Shown here: positions 1-6,662 of the stretch, one piece after another
Position numbering within the stretch: position 1 is the first letter of the stretch
Layout of the letters: each line of letters opens with the position of its first letter
Assembly: GCA_031178585.1 (NCBI GenBank)
Contig: JAPSIT010000077.1
Coordinates: 1-6,898 of the forward strand
Origin: Arthrobacter sp.
GTDB taxonomy: Bacteria > Actinomycetota > Actinomycetes > Actinomycetales > Micrococcaceae
Length of the DNA stretch: 6,898 nucleotides
Reading direction: 5' to 3'
Position numbers and translations under genes: made by a program
Notes under the pieces: generated by a model
What the model was told of the DNA's origin: nothing
The model's input: only the letters and a program-made list of their open reading frames with translations
Database searches by the model: none

Positions 1-115
1 GGCCCGATCCTTATGCCACTCCCAGGGCGGCAAAAATATACGACGGCGGTCGCCCGTCACCTACCGCTGTGTGCGTCACTAAACTGATACCCAGAGCGTT
101 GAAAGGTAATAACTA
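1..115 (+). other. Leader region upstream of prfA
   Basis: I recognise no gene here. All three forward frames stay open for much of the stretch and close at about 80, 87 and 116, but none gives a recognisable C-terminus. The last of these stops (TAA, 114-116) overlaps the prfA ATG as TAATG, which could be chance. A weak imperfect hairpin (GACGG at 42-46 against CCGTC at 54-58) lacks a following T-run, so it is not a convincing terminator. TAAACT at 80-85 is a poor -10 match with no good -35. In related genomes rho and rpmE lie upstream of prfA, so the preceding gene is probably just outside the window. Confidence 0.5.
101..106 (+). promoter_or_regulatory. Ribosome binding site of prfA
   Basis: GAAAGG lies nine bases before the ATG at 116, a normal Shine-Dalgarno spacing. 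It supports that ATG as the start of release factor 1. Confidence 0.75.
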
Positions 116-1189
<1,074 letters not shown>

Positions 1190-1207
1190 CCGGACCGCCA
1201 CAACCAG

Positions 1208-2155
1208 ATGACGACCGAGCATGATCCGGAAAGGCAGGTCCAGTCCGCCGAACCGGTCCAGTTCTTCGAGGGCGGCGCCCTTAACGGTGCCACCCTCGGT
1301 GACGCTGTCCGTGCAGCCGCCCAGATCCTGGCCGGCGCTGGAGTACCCAGTCCCAGAGTCGACGCGGAACTGCTCGCCGAGCACCTGCTGGGTGTCGGGC
1401 TGGGGCGGCTGAGGGCAATGATGCTGGGAGACACCCCGGCGCCGGAGGGGTACGCGGAGCTCGTGGCCGAGCGTGCCCGCCGCACTCCGCTGCAGCACAT
1501 TACGGGCGTCGCCCACTTCCGCTACCTTCAGCTGGCAGTGGGCCCCGGGGTCTTCATTCCCCGCCCGGAAACCGAATCGGTGGTGCAGCTGGTCATCGAT
1601 CGGCTCCAGGAACTTGTCGCCTCCGGGGTGCGCCGCCCAAGGGTAGTGGATCTGGGCACCGGCTCCGGCGCGATCGCAGGGTCCGTCGCGCACGAGGTGC
1701 CGGAAGCCGAGGTTCACGCCGTGGAGTTCAGCGAGTTCGCGCACGCCTGGGCAGCCAAAAACCTGCATCCCCTCGGCGTCAGGCTTATACGGGGCGACCT
1801 GCGGGACGCGCTGCCGGAGCTCAACGGGACAGTCGACGTCGTCGTTTCCAATCCGCCCTACATTCCCGCCGAGGCGATACCGAACGAACCGGAAGTGGCG
1901 CTGCATGACCCGCCCGAGGCCCTTTACGGCGGAGGCGCGGACGGCATGGAACTTCCGACGGCGGCAGCGGGCTCTGCCGCGCGGCTACTGGTTCCCGGGG
2001 GCTACTTTGTCATGGAACACGCCGAAGTCCAGGCGGCGTGGATCGCGTCAATGCTGGCCCGAACCGGCAGCTGGACGAACATCTCCACCCACCTGGACCT
2101 CAACGGCAAGGAACGCGCAACCAGCGCCGTCCTCGCCGTTCCTCCCGCGGAGTGA
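1208..2155 (+). CDS. prmC: Release factor glutamine N5-methyltransferase (PrmC/HemK)
   Basis: PrmC transfers a methyl group from S-adenosylmethionine to the glutamine of the GGQ motif in release factors, which improves termination. The 315-residue protein has an N-terminal helical substrate-binding domain (about 30-105) and a Rossmann methyltransferase domain. Visible motifs are IPRPETE at 117-123, the SAM-binding loop DLGTGSGAIA at 148-157, an acidic residue E173 after strand 2, and the catalytic NPPY at 215-218, which holds the substrate glutamine amide. ATG 1208 is the only ATG, GTG or TTG start in frame before the conserved domain, and the in-frame codon six codons upstream is the prfA stop. 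The first 28 or so residues are therefore an obligate extension relative to most family members. No clear Shine-Dalgarno sequence precedes the ATG, so translation probably depends on ribosomes finishing prfA. The old name HemK reflects an early wrong assignment to haem synthesis. Confidence 0.96.
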   Translation: MTTEHDPERQVQSAEPVQFFEGGALNGATLGDAVRAAAQILAGAGVPSPRVDAELLAEHLLGVGLGRLRAMMLGDTPAPEGYAELVAERARRTPLQHITGVAHFRYLQLAVGPGVFIPRPETESVVQLVIDRLQELVASGVRRPRVVDLGTGSGAIAGSVAHEVPEAEVHAVEFSEFAHAWAAKNLHPLGVRLIRGDLRDALPELNGTVDVVVSNPPYIPAEAIPNEPEVALHDPPEALYGGGADGMELPTAAAGSAARLLVPGGYFVMEHAEVQAAWIASMLARTGSWTNISTHLDLNGKERATSAVLAVPPAE

Positions 2156-2170
2156 TGAAAGAATGAGGCA

Positions 2171-2950
2171 GTGACCACTACCTATAACTGCATGGCCGAC
2201 GACGAGCGCACCGCAGGGCTTGCCCACGCGCATCGTGCCATCCTCGAAAAGAAATGCGTGGTGTTTCCTACGGATACCGTGTATGGAATCGCCGCAGACG
2301 CATTCTCACCGCAGGCCGTCACGATGCTGCTCGTTTCCAAGGGCCGCAGCCGGACCATGCCGCCGCCGGTCCTGATGCCCCGCCTGAATGCCCTGGACGG
2401 CCTGGCCACGGATGTGTTCCCCGAGGCACGCCAGCTGGCCGAAGCATTCTGGCCCGGAGGCCTGACACTCATTCTGCACGCACAGCCTTCACTCGACTGG
2501 GACCTTGGCGATACCAAAGGGACGGTGGCGTTGCGGATTCCCGCCGATGAGGTCGCCCAGGAACTGTTGACCCTGACTGGCCCGCTGGCGGTTTCGTCCG
2601 CAAACAGGACGGGCCAGCCGGCGGCACAGACCGCGGCTGAGGCCCGCGACCAGCTCGCCGAATCCGTTGAGGTGTACCTGGAGGACGGCTTCCGGCCGCT
2701 TGAAGGCGCCGATGCGGTGCCCTCGACGATTGTGGATGCCACGTCCCTGCCCCTGCGTGTTGTACGGCAGGGTGCGGTCAGCCTTGAGCGTCTCCGCCAC
2801 GTGGTTCCGGGCCTCCTCGACATCGACGGCAACGCCGCCGGGACGGACGCTCCGAGCGACGCGGCCCCCGCGGATGTGGCTCCTGCAGGGACGGCCGCCG
2901 AGCCCGCCGCCACTGAACCCGCGGGCGACAAAGCGCCCGGCGCCGAATGA
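2171..2950 (+). CDS. tsaC: L-threonylcarbamoyladenylate synthase (Sua5/YciO/YrdC family)
   Basis: This cytoplasmic enzyme makes threonylcarbamoyl-AMP from threonine, bicarbonate and ATP, the first step in t6A formation at position 37 of tRNAs reading ANN codons. The 259-residue protein carries the YrdC fold. FPTDTVYGIAADA spans 32-44, the basic K-x-R nucleotide motif is K57-G58-R59, WPGGLTLIL spans 94-102, SSANRTGQPA spans 142-151 and PSTIVD spans 184-189. It is longer than E. coli TsaC but lacks a full Sua5 C-terminal domain. Instead, residues from about 220 to 259 are a low-complexity Ala/Pro/Thr/Glu tail, probably disordered. The start is GTG 2171, with GAAAG at 2157-2161 as a possible ribosome binding site; ATG 2192 is an alternative without one. 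The gene begins 15 bases after prmC. Its stop overlaps the next start as ATGA (2947-2950), the signature of coupled translation. The symbol tsaC is used by function; ywlC or sua5 are equally used for relatives. Confidence 0.94.
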   Translation: MTTTYNCMADDERTAGLAHAHRAILEKKCVVFPTDTVYGIAADAFSPQAVTMLLVSKGRSRTMPPPVLMPRLNALDGLATDVFPEARQLAEAFWPGGLTLILHAQPSLDWDLGDTKGTVALRIPADEVAQELLTLTGPLAVSSANRTGQPAAQTAAEARDQLAESVEVYLEDGFRPLEGADAVPSTIVDATSLPLRVVRQGAVSLERLRHVVPGLLDIDGNAAGTDAPSDAAPADVAPAGTAAEPAATEPAGDKAPGAE

Positions 2951-3720
2951 TGCTCCAGCGGCAGGCCGTGCCTGTCCTGGACGTGGACGCCACTCCGCTG
3001 GACGTTGCGGGACTCACCGAAGTGCTCAGCTCGTTCGTCGCCGACGGAACCACACGGACCGTCGTCGGTCACAACCTTCACAGCGTCACCCTTTGTCATG
3101 CGGAACCGGAGTTCCGGAAGTTCTACGAGGACAGCGACGTGGTCCTGATCGACGGCGCGCCCGTGCTGTGGCTGTGGGGGAGAGGCAAGCAGCACCCCGC
3201 GCCCGTCATGGACTACCGGCTGGGGTCCACGGACTGGATTCCCGCGCTGGGTCAGGTCAAAGGGCTGGAGCGGATCGCGGTCCTGGGAGCAGGACCCGTG
3301 GCAAATGCGCGTGCTGTGGCAAAACTGGAGAGCATCGTGCCGGGGGCTGAGGTTTCGGGGATGCCCGGTGACGGGTGGAATGAGGACCTTGAAGAGGCAG
3401 CCGCAGCGTGGCTTGCCGAGCAGCAGCCGCAGTTGGTGCTCGTCGGCCTGGGCATGCCCCTGCAGGAAGAGATGCTGCGGCGGCGGCTCGGCACGCTGCC
3501 CCCTGCGATTTACTGTGCCGTAGGCGGTGCCATTGAGCAGATCGCGGGCATTCAGAAGCTGGCGCCGCGCTGGCTCGGGCGGCTTGGCCTGGAGTGGGCG
3601 TGGCGCCTGGTGCTGCACCCGCGGCGGGTGGCGTACCGCGTCCTGGGCGAGCCGTGGGTGCTGCTGGCGCTGCTGCTGCGGCGCCGTCTGCAGCGCCGGC
3701 TGTCAGAGCCCGGCGGCTAG
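2947..3720 (+). CDS. WecG/TagA/CpsF-family glycosyltransferase
   Basis: Family members (GT26) transfer a sugar, classically ManNAc or ManNAc uronate, from a UDP donor to a polyprenyl-diphosphate-linked GlcNAc acceptor at the inner face of the membrane. This is the second step of wall teichoic acid or enterobacterial common antigen synthesis. The 257-residue protein has the expected length and motif order: VVGHNLHSV at 39-47, VVLIDGAPV at 65-73 with the conserved Asp69, a glycine-rich VLGAGP at 112-117, GLGMPLQEE at 167-175, VGGAIEQIAGI at 192-202 and GRLGLEWAWRL at 211-221. The classical T-x-N of TagA reads G41-H42-N43, which I recall from one branch of the family. The C-terminus (about 222-252) is rich in Arg and Leu, fitting the membrane-binding tail known in TagA. 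The start is ATG 2947 or the adjacent ATG 2950, overlapping the previous stop. No Shine-Dalgarno sequence is evident, so coupling is likely. The actual sugar cannot be read from sequence. Confidence 0.9.
   Translation: MMLQRQAVPVLDVDATPLDVAGLTEVLSSFVADGTTRTVVGHNLHSVTLCHAEPEFRKFYEDSDVVLIDGAPVLWLWGRGKQHPAPVMDYRLGSTDWIPALGQVKGLERIAVLGAGPVANARAVAKLESIVPGAEVSGMPGDGWNEDLEEAAAAWLAEQQPQLVLVGLGMPLQEEMLRRRLGTLPPAIYCAVGGAIEQIAGIQKLAPRWLGRLGLEWAWRLVLHPRRVAYRVLGEPWVLLALLLRRRLQRRLSEPGG
3717..3720. other. Shared palindromic stop codons of two convergent genes
   Basis: The four bases CTAG contain TAG on the plus strand (3718-3720, ending the WecG/TagA-type gene) and TAG on the minus strand (3719-3717, ending the GT2 gene). 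The two reading frames abut with no space for an intrinsic terminator. Any 3' untranslated RNA from either gene must therefore be antisense to the other. Confidence 0.95.
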
Positions 3721-4613
3721 AACTTCTGGTCCTTGAGCGGGCCAAAGCCCTTCCCGCGCAGGCCCGTTGAAAATGCCCTGAACCAGTCGGCCAGGCCGCG
3801 GAAGTCGCCCCGGCGCAGGAAATAGCCCAGGTAGCCGCCGACGTCGGCAGTCAGGGACTTCACGCGGAGATAGCGGCGGATCAGATACCCGCGGTTGCGG
3901 TAGTAGTAATACCGCTTGAACGCCGACTCAGGAACGATGACGTGCCACCGGGCACCGAAGACGTGCTGGGTTTCGGAGAACGCATGCGGGTGGGTGATGG
4001 CCGCGGTGGTCACGGTGCCGAAACGGATGCCCGCCTTGCGCAGCCGGATGGTGAAGTCCACCTCGTCACCGCGGATGAAGAGGCGCATGTCCGGCAGGCC
4101 CACCTTGAAGAAAACGTCCGAGCGGATCAGGGCGCCATTGAAGAAGTGTCCGTCCTGGGGAAGGAAACCCACCTTTTCCAGCGCAGCGCGGTCGTGGGTC
4201 ACCTTGCCGTCCAGCCGGAAGAAAAACGACAACCGGTCCGGGTTTCCGGGCGCCACCACGAGCGGAACCACGGCATCAAGCCCACGCGACTCGGCCTCCC
4301 GGACAAGCGTGGCCAGGCATTCGGCGTCCGCGGGTTCCGCGTCGTCGTCCATCATCCAGATCCATTCGGCCCCGCTGGCCACGGCTTTGAGGACCGCCAG
4401 GGAAAAACCGCCCGCACCGCCGAGGTTGGCTTCCGAGCGGATGTAGTCCACATTGCCGTGCTGTTCCGCCACGTCCTTGGCCGGAGCGGTGCCGCTGTCC
4501 ACAAGGCAAATCGAGGCAACGGGGGCAGTCTGGCTGTTGATGGCGCGGAGCAGAACGGCCAGCTCATGGGGGCGGTCAAACGTCACGGCAGCAACAGCGA
4601 CAGACACTGACAT
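3717..4613 (-). CDS. Glycosyltransferase family 2 protein, GlfT1-like
   Basis: This is a cytoplasmic or membrane-peripheral GT-A-fold transferase that uses a nucleotide sugar, probably on a lipid-linked or cell-envelope acceptor. The 298-residue protein opens with the GT2 strand VAVAAVTFDRP (5-15). It has the nucleotide-contacting LVDSGT at 37-42, NLGGAGGF at 63-70 and the metal-binding triad D89-D90-D91 in WIWMMDDDAEP. RGDEVDFTIRL at 181-191 is in the position of the acceptor or catalytic acidic motif, and HPH is at 208-210. A tyrosine run followed by RN (Y235-Y238, R239, N240) is typical of the same branch. Motif layout and length resemble the galactofuranosyltransferase GlfT1 group and the many uncharacterised actinobacterial relatives; the sugar specificity is inference only. 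No transmembrane segment is obvious. The start has a good ribosome binding site. It is the only minus-strand gene in the window, head to head with the wecA-like gene and tail to tail with the WecG/TagA-type gene. Codon use resembles its neighbours, so recent transfer is not indicated. Confidence 0.92.
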   Translation of the reverse strand: MSVSVAVAAVTFDRPHELAVLLRAINSQTAPVASICLVDSGTAPAKDVAEQHGNVDYIRSEANLGGAGGFSLAVLKAVASGAEWIWMMDDDAEPADAECLATLVREAESRGLDAVVPLVVAPGNPDRLSFFFRLDGKVTHDRAALEKVGFLPQDGHFFNGALIRSDVFFKVGLPDMRLFIRGDEVDFTIRLRKAGIRFGTVTTAAITHPHAFSETQHVFGARWHVIVPESAFKRYYYYRNRGYLIRRYLRVKSLTADVGGYLGYFLRRGDFRGLADWFRAFSTGLRGKGFGPLKDQKF

Positions 4614-4621
4614 TGGGGGGA

Positions 4622-4628
4622 TCCTTTC
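4622..4628 (-). promoter_or_regulatory. Ribosome binding site of the GT2 gene
   Basis: Read on the minus strand this is GAAAGGA, eight bases before the ATG at 4613. It is a strong match to the Shine-Dalgarno consensus and fixes the start of the GT2 gene. Confidence 0.8.
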
Positions 4629-4637
4629 AGCAGGGCC

Positions 4638-4658
4638 GCCGGCAAGTTTCCCGCCGGC
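4638..4658 (-). repeat. Inverted repeat in the GT2 leader
   Basis: GCCGGC at 4638-4643 and GCCGGC at 4653-4658 flank a nine-base spacer and can form a six-base-pair all-G/C stem. It lies about ten bases upstream of the GT2 ribosome binding site on the minus strand. Because GCCGGC is itself palindromic, it could also be two half-sites of a protein-binding site. No T-run follows on either strand, so it is not an intrinsic terminator. Function is unknown, and a chance origin is possible in G+C-rich DNA. Confidence 0.45.
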
Positions 4659-4862
4659 ATGAGGCCGTGTGACGCGAAGCGATATACCCGTTGGCGTTAG
4701 TATCTTGACTAGAGTCCACTGTAATACAGCCCTGTCAGGCGGCTTTGCACTGCCTGCCTGCGCGCTTGGCGACGGAGAAGTTTCATTTATTGCACGTCAG
4801 ATCCACAGCTTTCGATACCCCACGGTCCGCCCGGCCTGACCCAGAACCTGCGCCGTTGTGAC

Positions 4863-4937
4863 ATGCATCAGGTCATGCTCGGACGGCGGGGTCATGGCGG
4901 CGTGCTCTGCATCGTCGTGGCGGGGGAGACCCCATGA
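4863..4937 (+). CDS. Possible 24-residue leader peptide upstream of the wecA-like gene
   Basis: ATG 4863 opens a frame of 24 codons that ends with TGA at 4935-4937. This stop overlaps the wecA-like start as ATGA, the arrangement typical of translationally coupled genes. A second in-frame ATG is at 4875. The predicted peptide starts MHQVMLGRR and has a short hydrophobic patch, VLCIVVAG, near its end. Neither ATG has a convincing ribosome binding site. The frame covers the wecA-like ribosome binding site, so ribosomes translating it would unfold that site. I do not recognise the peptide, and a chance open frame in G+C-rich DNA is a serious alternative. Confidence 0.25.
   Translation: MHQVMLGRRGHGGVLCIVVAGETP
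4922..4933 (+). promoter_or_regulatory. Ribosome binding site of the wecA-like gene within a small hairpin
   Basis: GGGGGAGA (4922-4929) is a strong Shine-Dalgarno sequence five bases before ATG 4934. The spacer ends in CCCC (4930-4933), which can pair with GGGG (4923-4926) across the loop AGA. The binding site is thus partly self-complementary to its own spacer. A four-pair stem with a three-base loop is marginal, so occlusion would be modest. A second in-frame ATG at 4940 lies further away and is less favoured. Confidence 0.6.
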
Positions 4938-6067
4938 TCATGTACCTGAGCATGATGCTGACAGCAGCCGTTGTTTCCTACGCTGCTACCTGGGGTGCGC
5001 GGCTCGTCGGCAACCGGCTTGAGCTGTTTGCCCCGATCCGGAGCCGCGACATGCATTCAAGCCCGGTTTCGCGGCTCGGTGGACTGGGGATTTTTGCCGG
5101 TGTGCTCGTGGCCCTGGTGGTCGCCAGCCAGTCCTTCTTTGTGAAGGACATCTTCCGGGGGAATTCCGCCCCCTGGGGAGTGCTGGCCGGTGCAGCAGTC
5201 ATCGTGCTCGTCGGTGTGGCGGACGATCTGCTCGACCTTCGCTGGTGGGTCAAGCTGATCGGCCAGAGCGCCGCAGCCCTGGTCGTGGCGATCTGGGGCG
5301 TCCGGATGACCATCATTCCGTTCGTTCCGGAGCCCATCCGCTTCGACTCCGACCCCGTGAACATCATCCTCACGGCGGTACTGATCGTGACCACGATGAA
5401 CGCGTTCAACTTCATTGACGGCCTGGACGGACTGGCCGCGGGCGTAGCGATCATCGGCGGTGCGGCCTTCTTCCTCACCGCATACTGGGTGCACCGGACG
5501 GCAGTGCTGCTGGACCGCTCAGACCTCGCGACCCTGCTGACCGCCATCCTGGTGGGCAGCTGCCTGGGTTTCCTGCCGCACAACTGGTTTCCCTCCAAAA
5601 TCTTCATGGGTGATTCCGGCGCCATGCTGATCGGCCTGCTCATGGCCTCGGCCGGCGTGGTTTCCACCGGCCAAATCACGTCCGGGCTCTATGACAGGGT
5701 GAACGGTATTCCCACCATCATCCCCATCGTGCTGCCCTTAGCAGTCCTCTTTCTTCCGCTCCTGGACCTGTGCCTCGCAGTGGTGCGGCGCACCGCCGTC
5801 GGACGTTCTCCTTGGTCCGCCGACCGCGGCCACCTGCACCACAAGCTCATGGACATCGGCTACTCCCACCGCACCGCAGTGATGCTCATGTACATGTGGA
5901 CGGCTGTATTGTCGTTCGGCGGCCTTGCCTTTGCCGTCTACCCATGGCAGATCGTGCTCGCCGTCGACCTGGTGGCGACACTGGGCATGGGACTCCTCAC
6001 GGCATGGCCGTATTTGAGCCGCCGCAGTGCCGACACCCCGGGCCGCAGCGCTGACGCCGCAGGTTAA
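4934..6067 (+). CDS. wecA: WecA/TagO-type polyprenyl-phosphate N-acetylhexosamine-1-phosphate transferase
   Basis: This integral membrane enzyme of the MraY/WecA superfamily transfers a sugar-1-phosphate, usually GlcNAc-1-phosphate, from a UDP-sugar to polyprenyl phosphate. This begins lipid-linked glycan synthesis. The 377-residue protein has about ten or eleven hydrophobic segments. Family motifs are all present: RDMHSSPVSRLGG at 38-50, VADDLLDLRW with D97-D98 and D101, NAFNFIDGLDG at 156-166 with N159, D162 and D165, the magnesium-site loop KIFMGDSGA at 222-230, and DRGHLHH at 297-303. The HxHH form and the setting outside a division-cell-wall cluster favour WecA/TagO over MraY. The position before the atp genes matches mycobacterial Rv1302 (WecA). 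The C-terminus is hydrophilic with RSAD repeated at 364-367 and 371-374. The start is ATG 4934, with an adjacent strong ribosome binding site; M3 at 4940 is possible. No terminator follows, so read-through into the atp genes is likely. Confidence 0.93.
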   Translation: MIMYLSMMLTAAVVSYAATWGARLVGNRLELFAPIRSRDMHSSPVSRLGGLGIFAGVLVALVVASQSFFVKDIFRGNSAPWGVLAGAAVIVLVGVADDLLDLRWWVKLIGQSAAALVVAIWGVRMTIIPFVPEPIRFDSDPVNIILTAVLIVTTMNAFNFIDGLDGLAAGVAIIGGAAFFLTAYWVHRTAVLLDRSDLATLLTAILVGSCLGFLPHNWFPSKIFMGDSGAMLIGLLMASAGVVSTGQITSGLYDRVNGIPTIIPIVLPLAVLFLPLLDLCLAVVRRTAVGRSPWSADRGHLHHKLMDIGYSHRTAVMLMYMWTAVLSFGGLAFAVYPWQIVLAVDLVATLGMGLLTAWPYLSRRSADTPGRSADAAG

Positions 6068-6074
6068 GCCGCGG

Positions 6075-6104
6075 TTTCCCGGAAATTTCTATCTCATGTA
6101 GAAT
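6075..6104 (+). promoter_or_regulatory. Candidate promoter and inverted repeat before the atp genes
   Basis: TAGAAT at 6099-6104 matches the -10 consensus at five of six positions. The hexamer 18 bases upstream (TTTCCC, 6075-6080) is only a weak -35. That -35 position lies inside a perfect inverted repeat, TTTCC-C-GGAAA (6075-6085), which could be an operator half-turn or a chance palindrome. The expected transcription start would be near 6111, only a few bases before the GTG at 6117. The atp operon may therefore have its own promoter, in addition to read-through from the wecA-like gene. Confidence 0.4.
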
Positions 6105-6116
6105 TCAGGTGCAGGT

Positions 6117-6662
6117 GTGTCCTGCACCAAAATCCTCCGCCCCACCTTCGACGATTGGGATCGCATGACCTCCGACGCCGACCCCGGACCTGCGTCCGGC
6201 AACGGAGCCGTTGGCGCATCCGGTCCCCGTGAGTCACTCTGGCTCGGCTTGTTGGGACTCAGCTCCGCAGCAGCCGCGGCAGCCCTGCTGCTGACGGGCA
6301 TCGTAGCCCTGGTCCTGAACGGCTGGACCGGAGCAGTCTCGACTGCCTTCGGCGGATTGCTGGTGATGGTGTTCTTTGCCATCAGCCTCCTGATCGGCCA
6401 CTTCGTCGGCCGAAGCAACCCCTCAGGCGCCATTGGCCTTTTCATAGCGACATATGTCGTCAAGGTGGTCGGCTTTGCCGTCGTGCTGTTTGTGCTGGGC
6501 GAACCGGCCTGGCTTCACGAACGCTGGTTCCTCATCGGGGCTGTTGTCTCCGTGGTGTGCTGGCAGGCTGCCGAGATCTACGGCTTCAGCAAGGCCCGGC
6601 TGCAGATCTATAACGACCCCGAATCCACCCCCCGGACCGAGAGGGGCACCACGGATGTCTGA
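6117..6662 (+). CDS. atpI: AtpI-like membrane protein at the head of the ATP synthase operon
   Basis: Proteins of this kind precede atpB in many bacteria, and some are implicated in assembly of the c-ring of the F0 motor; mycobacterial Rv1303 occupies the same slot. The protein is weakly conserved, so the name rests largely on topology and position. After a hydrophilic start (to about 40) there are four hydrophobic segments at about 41-68, 73-98, 103-128 and 137-157. A charged C-terminal tail of about 25 residues follows. GTG 6117 has AGG at 6107-6109 as a ribosome binding site and codons with strong C-ending bias right from the start. The alternative is ATG 6165 (residue 17), which fits better if transcription begins near 6111 and which has a weak GGGA before it; the product would then be 165 residues. 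The end overlaps the next gene by eight bases. No motif of known catalytic function is visible. Confidence 0.75.
   Translation: MSCTKILRPTFDDWDRMTSDADPGPASGNGAVGASGPRESLWLGLLGLSSAAAAAALLLTGIVALVLNGWTGAVSTAFGGLLVMVFFAISLLIGHFVGRSNPSGAIGLFIATYVVKVVGFAVVLFVLGEPAWLHERWFLIGAVVSVVCWQAAEIYGFSKARLQIYNDPESTPRTERGTTDV
6639..6646 (+). promoter_or_regulatory. Ribosome binding site of the atpZ-like gene
   Basis: GAGAGGGG lies eight bases before ATG 6655, inside the end of the preceding gene. It supports 6655 as a true start in a different frame that overlaps the upstream stop. Confidence 0.7.

Larger units (their letters stand above)
4614..4933. promoter_or_regulatory. Divergent intergenic region between the GT2 and wecA-like genes
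   Basis: This 320-base stretch must hold the 5' regions of both flanking genes. The most A+T-rich part is about 4681-4727 and is the likeliest promoter zone. It contains GATACT and TATATC on the minus strand and TTGACT (4705-4710) and TAATAC (4722-4727) on the plus strand. No pair has both a good -35/-10 match and a normal 16-18 base spacing: TTGACT to TAATAC is only 11 bases. I cannot assign a sigma factor. The GT2 leader inverted repeat lies at the left end; a small reading frame and the wecA-like ribosome binding site lie at the right end. No tRNA or recognisable structured RNA is seen. Confidence 0.5.

Noticed and set aside
42..58. Hairpin GACGG/CCGTC as an intrinsic terminator of the preceding gene
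   Set aside because: The stem is short and imperfect and no run of T follows.
2182..3618. A 478-codon open frame on the minus strand across the threonylcarbamoyl-AMP synthase and WecG/TagA-type genes
   Set aside because: It is the shadow of two well-supported genes. Its product is low-complexity Ala/Arg/Ser sequence without motifs.
3942..4610. A 222-codon plus-strand frame opposite the GT2 gene
   Set aside because: The minus-strand reading has GT2 motifs and a strong ribosome binding site. The plus-strand reading has neither.
4705..4727. TTGACT and TAATAC as a sigma-70-type promoter for the wecA-like gene
   Set aside because: The hexamers are separated by only 11 bases, far from the usual 16-18, so they cannot serve as one promoter.
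4978..5679. A 233-codon minus-strand frame opposite the wecA-like gene
   Set aside because: The plus strand encodes a full MraY/WecA-family protein. The antisense product is Ser/Thr/Arg-rich shadow sequence.
4934..6067. MraY (phospho-MurNAc-pentapeptide transferase) as the identity of the membrane transferase
   Set aside because: No neighbouring murein synthesis or division genes are present, and the HxHH motif and position match WecA of the mycobacterial atp-linked locus better.
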